Below, piece after piece: positions 1 through 9,400 of a stretch of 36,236 nucleotides of DNA. The first letter of the stretch is position 1. Every line of letters starts with the position of its first letter. The translations under genes were made by a program, and so were the position numbers. Source of the stretch: Corynebacterium yonathiae (GTDB lineage Bacteria; Actinomycetota; Actinomycetes; Mycobacteriales; Mycobacteriaceae); contig NZ_JAKOPM010000019.1 of NCBI RefSeq assembly GCF_022288805.1, forward strand, positions 1 through 36,236, read 5' to 3'. The notes below the pieces were generated by a model. It saw only the letters and a list, made by a program, of their open reading frames with translations. It was not told the origin of the DNA and made no database searches.

Positions 1-868
1 ACCCACCGGTTCGCTGCGCGAATCAGGTGCACGATACAGGTTTGCACCATAGAATTCGGCCAGGTTGCCTCTACTGCCTCTGGTAGGCCTTTCAGCCCGT
101 CACAGCAGACAATAAAGACGTCTTTCACCCCACGATTAGCCAGGTTAGAGCACACCTGTGCCCAGAATGAGGCGCCTTCTTCCTTGGCAATCCACAGACC
201 CAAAATGTGCTTGATACCGTCAAGGTCCACCCCGATTGCCATGTACGCACTCTTGTTGACGACCCGGCCACCATCGCGAACTTTAATGCGCAGCGCATCC
301 AGGAAAATAACCGGGTAGAACTCGTCTAACTGGCGGTTTTGCCACACCATAACTTCATCCAAGACGGCGACAGTAACCGCAGAAATCGTCTCATGAGAGA
401 TATCAACCCGCATCGCAGTTGCCATATGATGCTGGATATCCCTAATGGTCATCCCACCGGCATACAAGCTAACAATCATCTCACTCAACGTCAGTCAAGC
501 GCCTCGAGCCTTTCGGAACCATAGTCGGCAAGAATGTTCCAGCTCGATCTCTCGGGATATCAACAGTTACCGGCCCGTAGTTAGAATCCACGGTCTTTGG
601 ATACGACCCGTTGCGGTAATTATCTGTTCCAGCTGCAGCTTTGCCGCTCCTGTCGCCCGACTCGTAGCCAAGGTGGGCATCCATTTCAGCATTCAAACCT
701 CTGGTAATAGAAGCTTGCAACATGCCCCGAACCAGGTCATTGGCATCCGTTGTTGACGTGCCTAGGTCGTCAATTAGTTTTGCGATTTCAGGGTTAGCAA
801 GAAGCTTCTTTTCAATCGCATCAATCTTGGCCTTATCAGCTTAGGTCTCGTCTCGCCACAGTAGTCAT
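1..868 (-). pseudogene. IS256-family (mutator-type) transposase, frameshifted and cut by the window edge
   Basis: Read on the minus strand, this is the N-terminal and central part of a DDE transposase of the IS256/mutator family. Recognisable stretches are the N-terminal block ending VPKGSRRLTDVE, the first catalytic Asp in FLDALRIKVRDG, and the second Asp in CCDGLKGLPEAVEATWP. The third acidic residue lies beyond base 1. One surplus base near 482 puts a stop (TGA) after LTDVE; removing it restores EMIVSLYAGGMTIRDIQ. A second frame break lies between the probable ATG at 866-868 (MTTVARRDLS) and the frame that starts ADKAKIDAIEKK near 840. With two frame breaks it cannot make an intact protein. 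The family assignment is firm; sequencing error in a repeat remains possible for either frame break. Confidence 0.88.
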
Positions 869-960
869 TCTGGTCCATCTCCTTATGCGGGTTAGGTACC
901 CACACACAAACCATCAGACACTCTCGCATGCGGACACACTTTTCTTTACTTAACCCTCAA
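1..960 (-). mobile_element. Partial IS256-family insertion sequence
   Basis: The transposase remnant is followed on its 5' side by about 90 bases of non-coding sequence (869-960), the size of a terminal region. The stretch near 931-955 (cttttctttacttaac) is a likely terminal inverted repeat. I cannot prove this because the other end is outside the window. No target-site duplication can be tested. The element ends just before the iron box at 971, so it forms the left border of the siderophore locus. Confidence 0.5.
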
Positions 961-970
961 AAGCTGCATA

Positions 971-989
971 TTAGGTTATGCTAAGTTAA
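971..989 (+). promoter_or_regulatory. DtxR-type iron box upstream of the mbtH-exporter genes
   Basis: The 19 bases TTAGGTTATGCTAAGTTAA match the DtxR/IdeR consensus TTAGGTTAGGCTAACCTAA at 16 of 19 positions, with both palindrome arms visible. The site is 84 bases upstream of the GTG of the MbtH gene. A TATGCT hexamer at 977-982 inside the box could be the -10 element, so bound DtxR-Fe(II) would block the promoter. The role is inferred from the match and the siderophore genes downstream. Confidence 0.75.
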
Positions 990-1072
990 TTCACGCTTGC
1001 TGCACTTGTGCCACCACTTTGGCCAACGCAGCCCATAAACCCGTTATTTCCGCATCATGAGACAAGGAGCGC

Positions 1073-1303
1073 GTGTTGTCTAGCAACCCGTTTGATGACG
1101 AACAGGGCAGCTTCTTCGCCCTTATCAACGACGAGGGACAGTACTCGTTGTGGCCTACGTTCGCCGCCGTGCCAGACGGATGGACCGTGGCTCTGGGAGA
1201 CCCTTCCCGTGGCGTAGACGGCGGGGTATCGCGGGACGAGGCGATGGAGTTCATCGACCGCGAGTGGACCACCTTGCAACCGGCAGGAAAGTCTCACGCT
1301 TAA
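1073..1303 (+). CDS. mbtH: MbtH-family NRPS accessory protein
   Basis: This 76-residue protein belongs to the MbtH family, small cytosolic partners that bind NRPS adenylation domains and are often needed for their solubility and activity. It shows the family pattern: an N-terminal NPFDDEQGSFFALIN, then the conserved tryptophans in QYSLWP, VPDGW and DREWTTLQP. Length is typical (about 60-75). The GTG start at 1073 is chosen because aaggag lies at 1064-1069. The TAA stop directly abuts the GTG of the exporter gene, so the two are probably translated from one message. Its partner is presumably the NRPS at 6440. In the coelichelin cluster the equivalent gene is cchK. Confidence 0.95.
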   Translation: MLSSNPFDDEQGSFFALINDEGQYSLWPTFAAVPDGWTVALGDPSRGVDGGVSRDEAMEFIDREWTTLQPAGKSHA

Positions 1304-3121
1304 GTGAGTGCCGTACTTCCCACTGCTTTGCCTGGTGAGTCCGCTGCGGAGATTGGCCGCCTGCTCCGTCGCACCGCAACTCCAGCAATTAGTGCGGTGC
1401 TGTTCACTTTCGCCGGTGCCTTGCTCTCTCTGGTGCCCATTTATCTGCTGGCCAGCGTCATCGATGCGGTAGCCGCCGGTGACGGCAAGTCTGGCGTGCT
1501 GAAGGTGATTGTGTGGGCTGCCGTGGCGTGTGTTGGTACTGCCGTTGTCGCTGGCCTTGCGGAGGCGCTGACGGGTGTGACGATTGCCCAGGTAGTTGCG
1601 AAGTTGCGTGAGCGCGCCGTCGCCGCGGTGCTGAATCTGCCTTCCACCACGGTGGAGTCCCTGGGCCGGGGAGAGGTGCTGGGCCGAGTTGGTGCGGATG
1701 TCGCCGCGCTGGTGAGCAGTGCCCGCAAGTCGGTTCCATCGACCCTCAGCGCGCTGGTGATGGTCGTGGTGGCCAGCGCTGGAATAGCGGGGTTGGATTG
1801 GCGCCTCGCGTTGGCGGGGCTGTGCGGGATTCCGTTCTATGCGCTGGGGTTGCGATGGTATCTTCCTCGTTCTGCCCCTTTGTATCGACGCCAACGCGAA
1901 TTAGAAGCCGGTGTCATCGGTTCCTTGCAAGGTTCTATGGAGGGCATTCGTTCGGTTCGTTCGCATCGGCTGGTGGATAGCCGCCAAGGTCTCACCAGGC
2001 GCTACGCGCAGGCTTCGCGGGACGAATCAATCGCTGCGTTTCGTGTGTTTTCCGGGCTGGTGGCGCGGGAGAACTTCGCGGAGTTCATGGGGTTGTCAGC
2101 CCTGTCTGTCGTAGGCTGGTTGCTCTTCCGCGAAGATGCGGTGACGGTGGGCGAGATCTCGGCAGCGTTGATTCTGTTCCACCGTCAGTTCGTGCCGATC
2201 GGCACGATTCTGTTCACCTTTGATGAACTGCAGCGCAGCGGGGCGGCCTTGGGGCGCATCGTGGGACTCATTCGCTCCGCGGGTGCGGATACGCCACAGC
2301 CGATTGATGACTACTCCTCGCATCGGCAGAGTCCAGCTGTAGAGGTCAAGGGCCTGAATTATCGGTACGAGGATGGCCCAGAGATCTTGCATGACTTGGC
2401 GTTCCACATCCCTGCGGGGTGCACGGTATGCGTGGTCGGCGGATCGGGAGCTGGCAAGTCCACGGTTGCGGAAATTGTCTCTGGAACCCTCGAGATGGCA
2501 GAGCCGGGTGTGATCACCGTTGGGGGGTGCGACGTGGTGGGAATGAGTGCGCAAGAAAGAAGCTCGATCTTTTGCGTTGCCTCCCAGGAAAACTACGTCT
2601 TCGCGATGAGTTTGCGCGATAATCTCCTGCTGGCAGCCGAAGGTGCCAGCGACGCAGAAATATGGGATGCGCTGCGCCGAACCGGTGCGGAAGATTGGTG
2701 CACATCCTTGTCCCATGGCGACAAGCAGGGCTTAGACACAATGCTGGGCGAAGGGGGCCTGCACGTAGATGCGGTGGCGGCACAGCGTCTGGCGCTGGCC
2801 AGGGTGGCATTGTCTCGGGCTGGCGTCGTCATTCTTGACGAATCAACGGCCGAAGATGACGGTGACCTCGAGGAAACACAGCAATCACACGAGGCCTTTT
2901 CGATGTCCTTGGAGGACGCTGCCCGCGCGGCGATCCGCGGACGGACGGCGATGGTGATTGCGCACCGGCTCAGCCAAGCAACCTCCGCCGATAGCGTGGT
3001 GGTGATGGAGCGCGGGCGCGTGGTGGAAACAGGTACGCACGAGGAGCTGGCAGCAAGAAACGGAACATATGCCGATATGTGGACCGCCTGGAATGAGCAG
3101 GGGAGGCAGGCGCGTGTCTGA
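1304..3121 (+). CDS. ABC exporter half-transporter, ATP-binding and permease (subunit 1, degenerate signature motif)
   Basis: A 605-residue type IV (ABCB-like) exporter subunit with an N-terminal membrane domain (about residues 25-320) and a C-terminal nucleotide-binding domain. Walker A is intact (GGSGAGKST, residues 379-387). Walker B with its catalytic Glu is intact (VVILDE, D512-E513), as is the H-loop (MVIAHRLS). The signature motif expected after GEGGL is replaced: residues 488-492 read VDAVA instead of LSGGQ, although the flanking QRLALARV is conserved. The subunit therefore donates a working Walker A but a dead signature, the complement of its partner. It starts at GTG 1304 immediately after the mbtH stop and overlaps the partner gene by 8 bases. 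Likely role: siderophore secretion, like cchG/cchI. An importer of the IrtAB kind has the same fold and cannot be excluded. Confidence 0.9.
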   Translation: MSAVLPTALPGESAAEIGRLLRRTATPAISAVLFTFAGALLSLVPIYLLASVIDAVAAGDGKSGVLKVIVWAAVACVGTAVVAGLAEALTGVTIAQVVAKLRERAVAAVLNLPSTTVESLGRGEVLGRVGADVAALVSSARKSVPSTLSALVMVVVASAGIAGLDWRLALAGLCGIPFYALGLRWYLPRSAPLYRRQRELEAGVIGSLQGSMEGIRSVRSHRLVDSRQGLTRRYAQASRDESIAAFRVFSGLVARENFAEFMGLSALSVVGWLLFREDAVTVGEISAALILFHRQFVPIGTILFTFDELQRSGAALGRIVGLIRSAGADTPQPIDDYSSHRQSPAVEVKGLNYRYEDGPEILHDLAFHIPAGCTVCVVGGSGAGKSTVAEIVSGTLEMAEPGVITVGGCDVVGMSAQERSSIFCVASQENYVFAMSLRDNLLLAAEGASDAEIWDALRRTGAEDWCTSLSHGDKQGLDTMLGEGGLHVDAVAAQRLALARVALSRAGVVILDESTAEDDGDLEETQQSHEAFSMSLEDAARAAIRGRTAMVIAHRLSQATSADSVVVMERGRVVETGTHEELAARNGTYADMWTAWNEQGRQARV

Positions 3122-4841
3122 CAACAAGGTGGTGACGCTGCGCGGGCTGGTCAGAAAAAATTCTCGCGCGATGGCTCTGAGTGGCTTGTTGCTGAGCATC
3201 TACCACGTGGCAGAAGCCATGATTGCGGTGTTACTGGGATGGTTGGCGCACAGTCTTATCGCTAGCGAGAATGTGTGGCACCTGGTGGGTGGAATCGCAG
3301 CCTTAGGCGCTACGCTGGCGACGGTGTCTGTGAGCTGGCAGACAGGGTTCCGGATACTGCAGGCTACGTCGGCTCGGAACGTATGTGAATTGCGGGCAGG
3401 CATCACCTCGCAGGTGGTGAGCCATGGTGGGCATTCCGACGATGCGGACAGTCTGCCTCGCCAGGAATTGCCCACGGTGGTGGGTGAAGACGTGGTGCAG
3501 GCGGTAGACATCATCGAAGTGGTCCCGGTGGGGATCAGTGCGCTGGTGGGAGCCATTTTCTGCACGATTGTTCTGGCGCTGATTGATCTGCCACTGGGAG
3601 TGGTGGTGTTGGTGCTCAGCGCGGTGGTGTTGATAGTCCTGCACCGGCTGTCTCAGATCATTGAACGCCGCGCGGAGCGGCAACAAACTCTGCTCGCGCG
3701 AGTGACCGCGCGCATGACCGACATTCTGCAGGGGCTGCCGGTGATCTCGGGAGTGGCTGGCGCGCATCCGGCCTACCGTGGATATGCGCGTAAATCTGAA
3801 GAGGCGTGTGCGGATGCTCGGAAGCTCGCGTGGGTCAGCGGAGGTTATGAAGCCGTGGCGATGGGCAGCAATGTGCTGTTGCTGAGTGCGGTGGGCCTGT
3901 ACGCGGGCTATCGAACCATTTCCGGCGATGTGACGTTGGGGGAGTTGGTCACCGTGGTGGCGCTGTCACAATTTATCGCGGAGCCGATGCGGCAGTGCAG
4001 CAGAATGCCGCGCTTCATTGGATTGGCGAGGGCTTCCGTTCGGAGGCTGCAGCGCGTGGCGGAAGCTCAGCGGCTGCGTGAGGGGCAGGGCGTGCCATCT
4101 GCTCAGATTGGCACGCCTGCCATTTCCATGCGCGGTGGAGACGGTGAGGCCGAAGGAGACGGCGAGGTCGAGGGATCAGAGCAGGCTTCCGTGGCGTTCG
4201 CAGAGGGGCGACTGACGGTGGTGCACTGTTCAGCCGCATGGGCAGATGCTCTGGTGGATGCGTTGGTCGCGGGGGAGTCGATGGAGCTTGGCTCCCTGAC
4301 TAGGCCACAAACTCAACAACTGTGGATCCGGGGGCGCGATATTTGCGAGATCTCGGTAGACGATGTGCGTTCCGCTGTGCTTGCCGAGCCTCGGAAGCCG
4401 GCATTGTTTGGGGACACAGTGGGGCAGGCGGTGCTGCGGAGCTCTGGAGAGGGCAGGGCGGAGGATGCAGTAGACATTCTTAACGCCTTAGGGCTCGATG
4501 AACTGGCGCCGGGGGCGGCTCATTCAGCCGGGGTATTGGATCACGAGCTGACCGAAGGTGCGCGCAATCTTTCCGGTGGTCAGCGGCAGCGGCTGGGATT
4601 GGCACGAGCGCTACTGGCTGAGCCGGAGATGTTGGTGATGGTTGATCCGGTCTCGTCAGTGGATTCAATGACGGGCATGAAAGTGGCGCGTGCGGTGAGA
4701 GATATTCGCCGCGGGCGTACCACGGTGGTCCTGTGTGTGGGGAGGGCCTTCCAGTCGGTAGCCGAGGACGTAGTTGATGTGAAGCCTCTAGCTGGGAGTT
4801 TGCGGACGCGGGGTGAGCAATTCCCGCTAGGGGGTTGTTGA
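3114..4841 (+). CDS. ABC exporter half-transporter, ATP-binding and permease (subunit 2, degenerate Walker A)
   Basis: A 575-residue partner of the preceding subunit with the same membrane domain plus ATPase layout. The signature LSGGQ (486-490) followed by RQRLGLARALL is perfect. The Walker A position (371-378) reads HCSAAWAD, lacking the Gly-Lys-Ser/Thr loop. Walker B is VMVDP (D511-P512), with Pro in place of the catalytic Glu. The H-loop position reads VLCVGRA, with no His. With subunit 1 it would form one complete ATP site (Walker A of subunit 1 with LSGGQ of subunit 2) and one wholly inactive site. The start GTG 3114 lies behind a ggggaggcagg ribosome site at 3100-3110 and overlaps the upstream stop; an upstream in-frame start at 3069 would overlap 53 bases. 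The ATPase domain carries an E/G-rich insertion near residues 340-360. Confidence 0.88.
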   Translation: MSDNKVVTLRGLVRKNSRAMALSGLLLSIYHVAEAMIAVLLGWLAHSLIASENVWHLVGGIAALGATLATVSVSWQTGFRILQATSARNVCELRAGITSQVVSHGGHSDDADSLPRQELPTVVGEDVVQAVDIIEVVPVGISALVGAIFCTIVLALIDLPLGVVVLVLSAVVLIVLHRLSQIIERRAERQQTLLARVTARMTDILQGLPVISGVAGAHPAYRGYARKSEEACADARKLAWVSGGYEAVAMGSNVLLLSAVGLYAGYRTISGDVTLGELVTVVALSQFIAEPMRQCSRMPRFIGLARASVRRLQRVAEAQRLREGQGVPSAQIGTPAISMRGGDGEAEGDGEVEGSEQASVAFAEGRLTVVHCSAAWADALVDALVAGESMELGSLTRPQTQQLWIRGRDICEISVDDVRSAVLAEPRKPALFGDTVGQAVLRSSGEGRAEDAVDILNALGLDELAPGAAHSAGVLDHELTEGARNLSGGQRQRLGLARALLAEPEMLVMVDPVSSVDSMTGMKVARAVRDIRRGRTTVVLCVGRAFQSVAEDVVDVKPLAGSLRTRGEQFPLGGC

Positions 4842-4851
4842 GCAATAGAAG

Positions 4852-4870
4852 ATAGGTTAGCCTACCCTTT
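4852..4870 (+). promoter_or_regulatory. DtxR-type iron box upstream of the ornithine monooxygenase
   Basis: The bases ATAGGTTAGCCTACCCTTT match 14 of 19 positions of the DtxR consensus, with a clean left arm and core (AGGTTAGCCTA). It sits in the 79-base gap between the exporter genes and the monooxygenase, 50 bases before its GTG. This suggests that the monooxygenase-NRPS pair has its own iron-repressed promoter. Confidence 0.65.
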
Positions 4871-4920
4871 GCATTGCCTACCCTAAGAAGTTGGTTGGCG
4901 CATCCTACAGAGAGGCCATA

Positions 4921-6339
4921 GTGACCATCATCGATCGTCAAGCTCAGACATCCGCAGAGCGCAGTACCCACGAAAATTCCGTCCGCGACATCGTCGGGAT
5001 CGGCATCGGCCCCGGAAACCTCGGGCTCGCGGTAGCTATCGAAGAGCAAGCTCCAGAACTCGATGCACTCTTTGTGGAAGCCCGCCCGGAATTCAACTGG
5101 CACCCAGGCATGCTCCTCGAAGGATCCAACATGCAGATCAGCTTCCTTAAAGACCTGGTTACGGTGCGCAATCCGCAGAGCCGCTTCAGCTTCATCAACT
5201 ACTTGCATCACAGCGACCGCTTGATTGATTTCATTAACCGCCAAACCTTCACCCCGGAACGCGTGGAATTCGCCGATTACCTCCGATGGATCGCGGATCA
5301 CATCACCGTGGACACGCAGTACAACACCACCGTGACGTCCATCGAGACGCTTCCGGAACTGGCCGCAGACGGAGCTCGTTTTGTGGTGCACGTCCGCAGG
5401 AAGTTAGGAAGCGGTGAGTCCGAAGGGCAGCGAGCTCAGCAGTCGGAGTCCATTCGCTGCCGCAACGTGGTGGTTGCCCGCGGGCTGGAAGCCAAGATGC
5501 CTGCGTGGGCAGAGGACAGCTCCTTGGACACCTCGCGCATCTTCCACAACATCGATTTGCTCCCGCGCACCAAGAAGCTGCTGAACAGTGGGTGGGATAT
5601 CCGCCGAGCTTTGGTGATCGGCGCGGGCCAGTCCGCAGCCGAGGCCATCCGGTACTTCCACGATTGCCCGCATATCGATACCGTCACGGGCAGCTTGAAC
5701 AGCTACGGCTTCATCCCCGCCGATGACAGCCCCTTCGCCAATCGGGTGTTCGACCCGGAGGCCGTTGATGACTTCTTCCATGCGCCCGATGCGATCCGCA
5801 ACGAGCTGTTGATCCGCCACCGGTACACCAATTACGCCTGCGTGGAATCTGAGCTCCTCGATGAGCTCCACGACCGTCAGTATCGGGAAAGCGTCACCGG
5901 GCGTCAGCGGCTCGATATTCGCCGGACCACGGAGGTGCTCGGTGCGCGTAATTGTTCCGACGGCAGCGTCGACGTGGACATTCGCCACCGAGTAACCGGA
6001 GACGTGGTGACAGAAAACTTTGACGTGGTGGTGTGCGCCACGGGCTTCCGATCTCGCGGTCTTGCGGGGATTCACGCTGATAGTCACGGCAGTGAAGAAT
6101 TCACCGTCACTAGGGATTACGGCGCCGTGCTCAATGGCGAGCGCGTGCCAGGACTCTTCGTGCAGGGAGCAACTGAGGCCACGCATGGACTCGGTTCCAC
6201 GTTGCTCTCCAACATCGCGACCCGCTCCGGGGAACTGGTGGAGGCCATCACGGGTCAGCAACGCACGCATCGTGCGCCGGCGGATGAAGATCTCCGCTCC
6301 GAGCAACATCGGGATTCTTCGCACCTGATCGCAGGCTGA
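4921..6339 (+). CDS. L-ornithine N5-monooxygenase (cchB/pvdA/sidA-like)
   Basis: This 472-residue FAD- and NADPH-dependent enzyme hydroxylates the side-chain amine of ornithine (or lysine), the first committed step to hydroxamate siderophores. It has the FAD-binding GIGIGPGNLG (26-35), the family block MQISFLKDLVT followed by RNPQSRFSFINYL (71-95), the NADPH-binding GAGQSAAEA (234-242) and the ATGFRS motif (373-378). Length fits the SidA/PvdA/IucD family. I choose GTG 4921, preceded by agagagg at 4909-4915, over an in-frame TTG at 4891. Ornithine rather than lysine is inferred from the NRPS codes, not from this protein. The NRPS follows after 100 bases without a clear iron box, so they probably share a transcript. 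Confidence 0.93.
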   Translation: MTIIDRQAQTSAERSTHENSVRDIVGIGIGPGNLGLAVAIEEQAPELDALFVEARPEFNWHPGMLLEGSNMQISFLKDLVTVRNPQSRFSFINYLHHSDRLIDFINRQTFTPERVEFADYLRWIADHITVDTQYNTTVTSIETLPELAADGARFVVHVRRKLGSGESEGQRAQQSESIRCRNVVVARGLEAKMPAWAEDSSLDTSRIFHNIDLLPRTKKLLNSGWDIRRALVIGAGQSAAEAIRYFHDCPHIDTVTGSLNSYGFIPADDSPFANRVFDPEAVDDFFHAPDAIRNELLIRHRYTNYACVESELLDELHDRQYRESVTGRQRLDIRRTTEVLGARNCSDGSVDVDIRHRVTGDVVTENFDVVVCATGFRSRGLAGIHADSHGSEEFTVTRDYGAVLNGERVPGLFVQGATEATHGLGSTLLSNIATRSGELVEAITGQQRTHRAPADEDLRSEQHRDSSHLIAG

Positions 6340-6439
6340 TTTTCCCGAGCCGTGCTCCGCTTGAGGTTGGCTGACACCTAGCCCGACGTCCGCCATCCGC
6401 GTCTGATTCCCTGTTTCCCCATCAACCGAAAGGCTCTTT

Positions 6440-9400
6440 GTGCCCACCCGATCGTCTGCTCACACTCCGTTTTCCTCTGGCGATACGCTTGCTTCTCGAG
6501 ATGGCGGCGCCGTCATCGGTCATGGCCGCAGTGAACAGGATCGGATCGCCCAGCAGCGCATATGGAATGACACGGATCAGGATCGCGATCGCCCGGACCT
6601 GATTAGCCTGCTCCTGCAGCATGCGCAGGAGACCCCGGATGCGCTCGCAGTGGTGGATGACCGGCACAGACTGACCTATGCGCAGCTCGTCGCCCATGCA
6701 ACTGCTGTAGCGCGAAATTTGCGGGAACACGGTATTGACGCTGGTCAGAGTGTGGGAATCTCCCTGCCGCGCAGCGCGGAGATGGTGGTGGGTATCGTCG
6801 CCACGTTGCTCGCCGGTGGCAGTTTTGTCCCGCTAGACCCCTCGTGGCCGCAGGCGCGCCGGGAATCCGTCACCCACGATGCCAGCCTGAGCTTCGTACT
6901 CACGCCGGACAACTGCGCGCTCACCGAAGACGCGCTATTCGACCTCGATGCCACCCGCGAGCTGTTCACCCCGCCGTCCACGGACAGCGTTGCGTACGTC
7001 ATCTTTACCTCTGGCAGCACCGGCCGCCCAAAGGGCGCAATGATCCGCCACGGTGCGATCGTGGAGCGCTTGCTCTGGCAGCGCGATCAGATCCTGTTCT
7101 TCGGCCGCGATGATGCCTCCCTGTTCAAGGCACCGCTGGCCTTTGATATCTCCATCAATGAGATCTTCCTGCCGCTGGTTTGCGGGGGCCGCGTGGTGGT
7201 GGCCGCGCCGGGCGTGGAGCAAGACCCCCAACGCTTGGCCCGCCTCATCCATCGCGAGGGCGTGACGTTTGCGTATCTGGTTTCGAGTGTTCTCGACGTC
7301 ATGCTCAAACAGGCCGAAGGCACGAATCTATTAGACAGCTTGCGGCATGTCTGGTGTGGCGGAGAGATGCTCACCCAGGCGCTGTTCCGTCGCTTTCGCC
7401 AGCAGCTGGCCATCCCGCTGTACCACGGGTACGGGCCAGCGGAAGCTACCATCGGTGTCTCCCACGTCATCTACCGTGACGACGAGGATCGCCTCAACAC
7501 GAGCATCGGTGTGGCCAATCCCAACTGTCGGCTCTATGTGCTCGATGAGCACCTGCGGGTGGTTCCAGACCAAGAAATTGGTGAACTCTATGTGGCCGGA
7601 TTCCTGCTGGCCAAGGGGTATATCAATGCCCCAGGACTCACGGCCAGCCGCTTTGTTGCGGATGTGTTTGCGTCGGACGGAACCCGGATGTACCGCACGG
7701 GAGACCTGGTGCGCCGGCACAACGACGGCTCGCTGGAATTCGTGGGGCGGGCCGATAATCAGGTGAAAATCCGTGGCATGCGTCTGGAGTTGGAGGACGT
7801 GGAATCTGCGCTGGTGGGACACCCAGATGTGGAGGCGGCGAGCGTGATTGCTCGGGAGGGGCGACTGCTGGGCTACGTGACGGTGACTGCGGGCCTCGTG
7901 GGTGCTGCGATCCGTAGTTGGTGTGCCGAGGTACTGCCCGAATACATGGTGCCCGCGATTATCACCGTCATGGATGAGTTGCCGCGGACGGCCAACGGAA
8001 AAGTGGATCGGAAGGCACTGCCGGAACCTGATTGGAGCTCGCTCACTGATGCCCCGGCCGATGCTGAACGTGACGGGGAAACCGTTGCTCTGCTCGCGGA
8101 GGCAATGGCTGAAGCATTGGGGGTTAGCGCGGTGGGTGCGGAGACGGACTTCTTCGATATCGGTGGCGATAGCCTGCGGGCCATCACCCTGGTCTCGGCT
8201 CTGGGACGGCGCGGGGTGGAGGTGAGTGTGGGAGATATTTTCTCTGCGCGCACTCCACAGCAACTGGCTCGGTGCGCCGAAGAGCGCGGAACCTTCGTGC
8301 AGGATCCAGACGATGAACCAACCGGTGAGGTGCAGTCGCTGCCGATTCTGCGCTGGTTCGATTCCATTACTGATCACGTGGACGGCTTCATTCAGTCCGT
8401 GGAGTTTTCAGTTCCAGAAGATGTGGATGCGCAGCTGGCCGGGCGAATGGTGGCTGACGTGCTGCAGGCGCACCCTGCACTGCGGGCCCGTGTGCAGCGG
8501 AATCCCTTGCGGCTGGAACTCCCGGAGGAATCTGCCGAAGAAGCGGTGGCGATCCACCCCACCACGGACATCGCTGCGCTTTCTGAACTGCTGGATCCGG
8601 CAGTCGGAGTGGTGGTAGCGGCTGGGCTGGTGCCCGGAAGATTGCGCCTTGTGGTGCATCACCTGGTGGTCGATGGCGTGTCATGGAACATTATCGGCGA
8701 GGACCTCGCCGCGGCGTATCGCGGGGAACAGCTCGCGCCGGAGCGGACGTCCCTGCGCCGATGGACGCAGCTGCTGCAACAGGCCGTTGATACTGGCGAA
8801 TTCGCGGAGGATGCCAATAGTTCCCTGCCCCCATTGCCGAGTGCAGATGAACCTCTGCGGGACCCGCAGGTGCCAGCGCTTGCTGATAGTCCCGAGAAAG
8901 CGCCCACAGTCCGTGAGGAGCGCAGCGTGGTACATGAGGCATCAGTGCAGATCACGGACGAATTACTGGGTGCGGTGCCCCACGCTTTCCGCACGGGGGC
9001 GAATTCCGTATTGCTTACGGCATTGAGCGTGGCGTTGGCGCGTTGGCGTCGAAACAAACAAACATGGACCCTGGTGGAGATGGAGGGGCACGGCCGCGAA
9101 ACCCGATTCGTACCCGGGCCACAGGGCAGGGAAGCAGACCTTTCACGCACGGTGGGCTGGTTCACCTGCCTATATCCCATGCTGATCGACCCCACCCGGG
9201 CGGCAGTGCAGGAGGCCTCCACAGAGGTCGAGGGCAGCATCGCCCCGCTAGCGCTGGCACTCAACGCAGTGAAAGACCAGCTCGCGGCCATCCCCGGCAA
9301 CGGCGTTCCTTACCAGGCCCACACCTGGTTGCATCAGTCCGCGAAGACCCCTCCGCAGGCACAGGTGCTGTTCAACTACTTGGGGCGCGTATCCGCAGGA

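Noticed and set aside
339..756. Plus-strand open frames of 61 and 103 codons at the left end
   Set aside because: They are antisense to clear transposase sequence on the minus strand and have no ribosome site or recognisable product.
3069..3113. Upstream start for the second exporter subunit
   Set aside because: It would overlap the first subunit by 53 bases and add non-family residues; GTG 3114 has a good ribosome site and the usual short overlap.
6361..6381. A fifth iron box before the NRPS (ttgaggttggctgacaccta)
   Set aside because: The arms AGGTT and ACCT are present but the spacing is off by one or more bases and the core does not fit; too weak to call.
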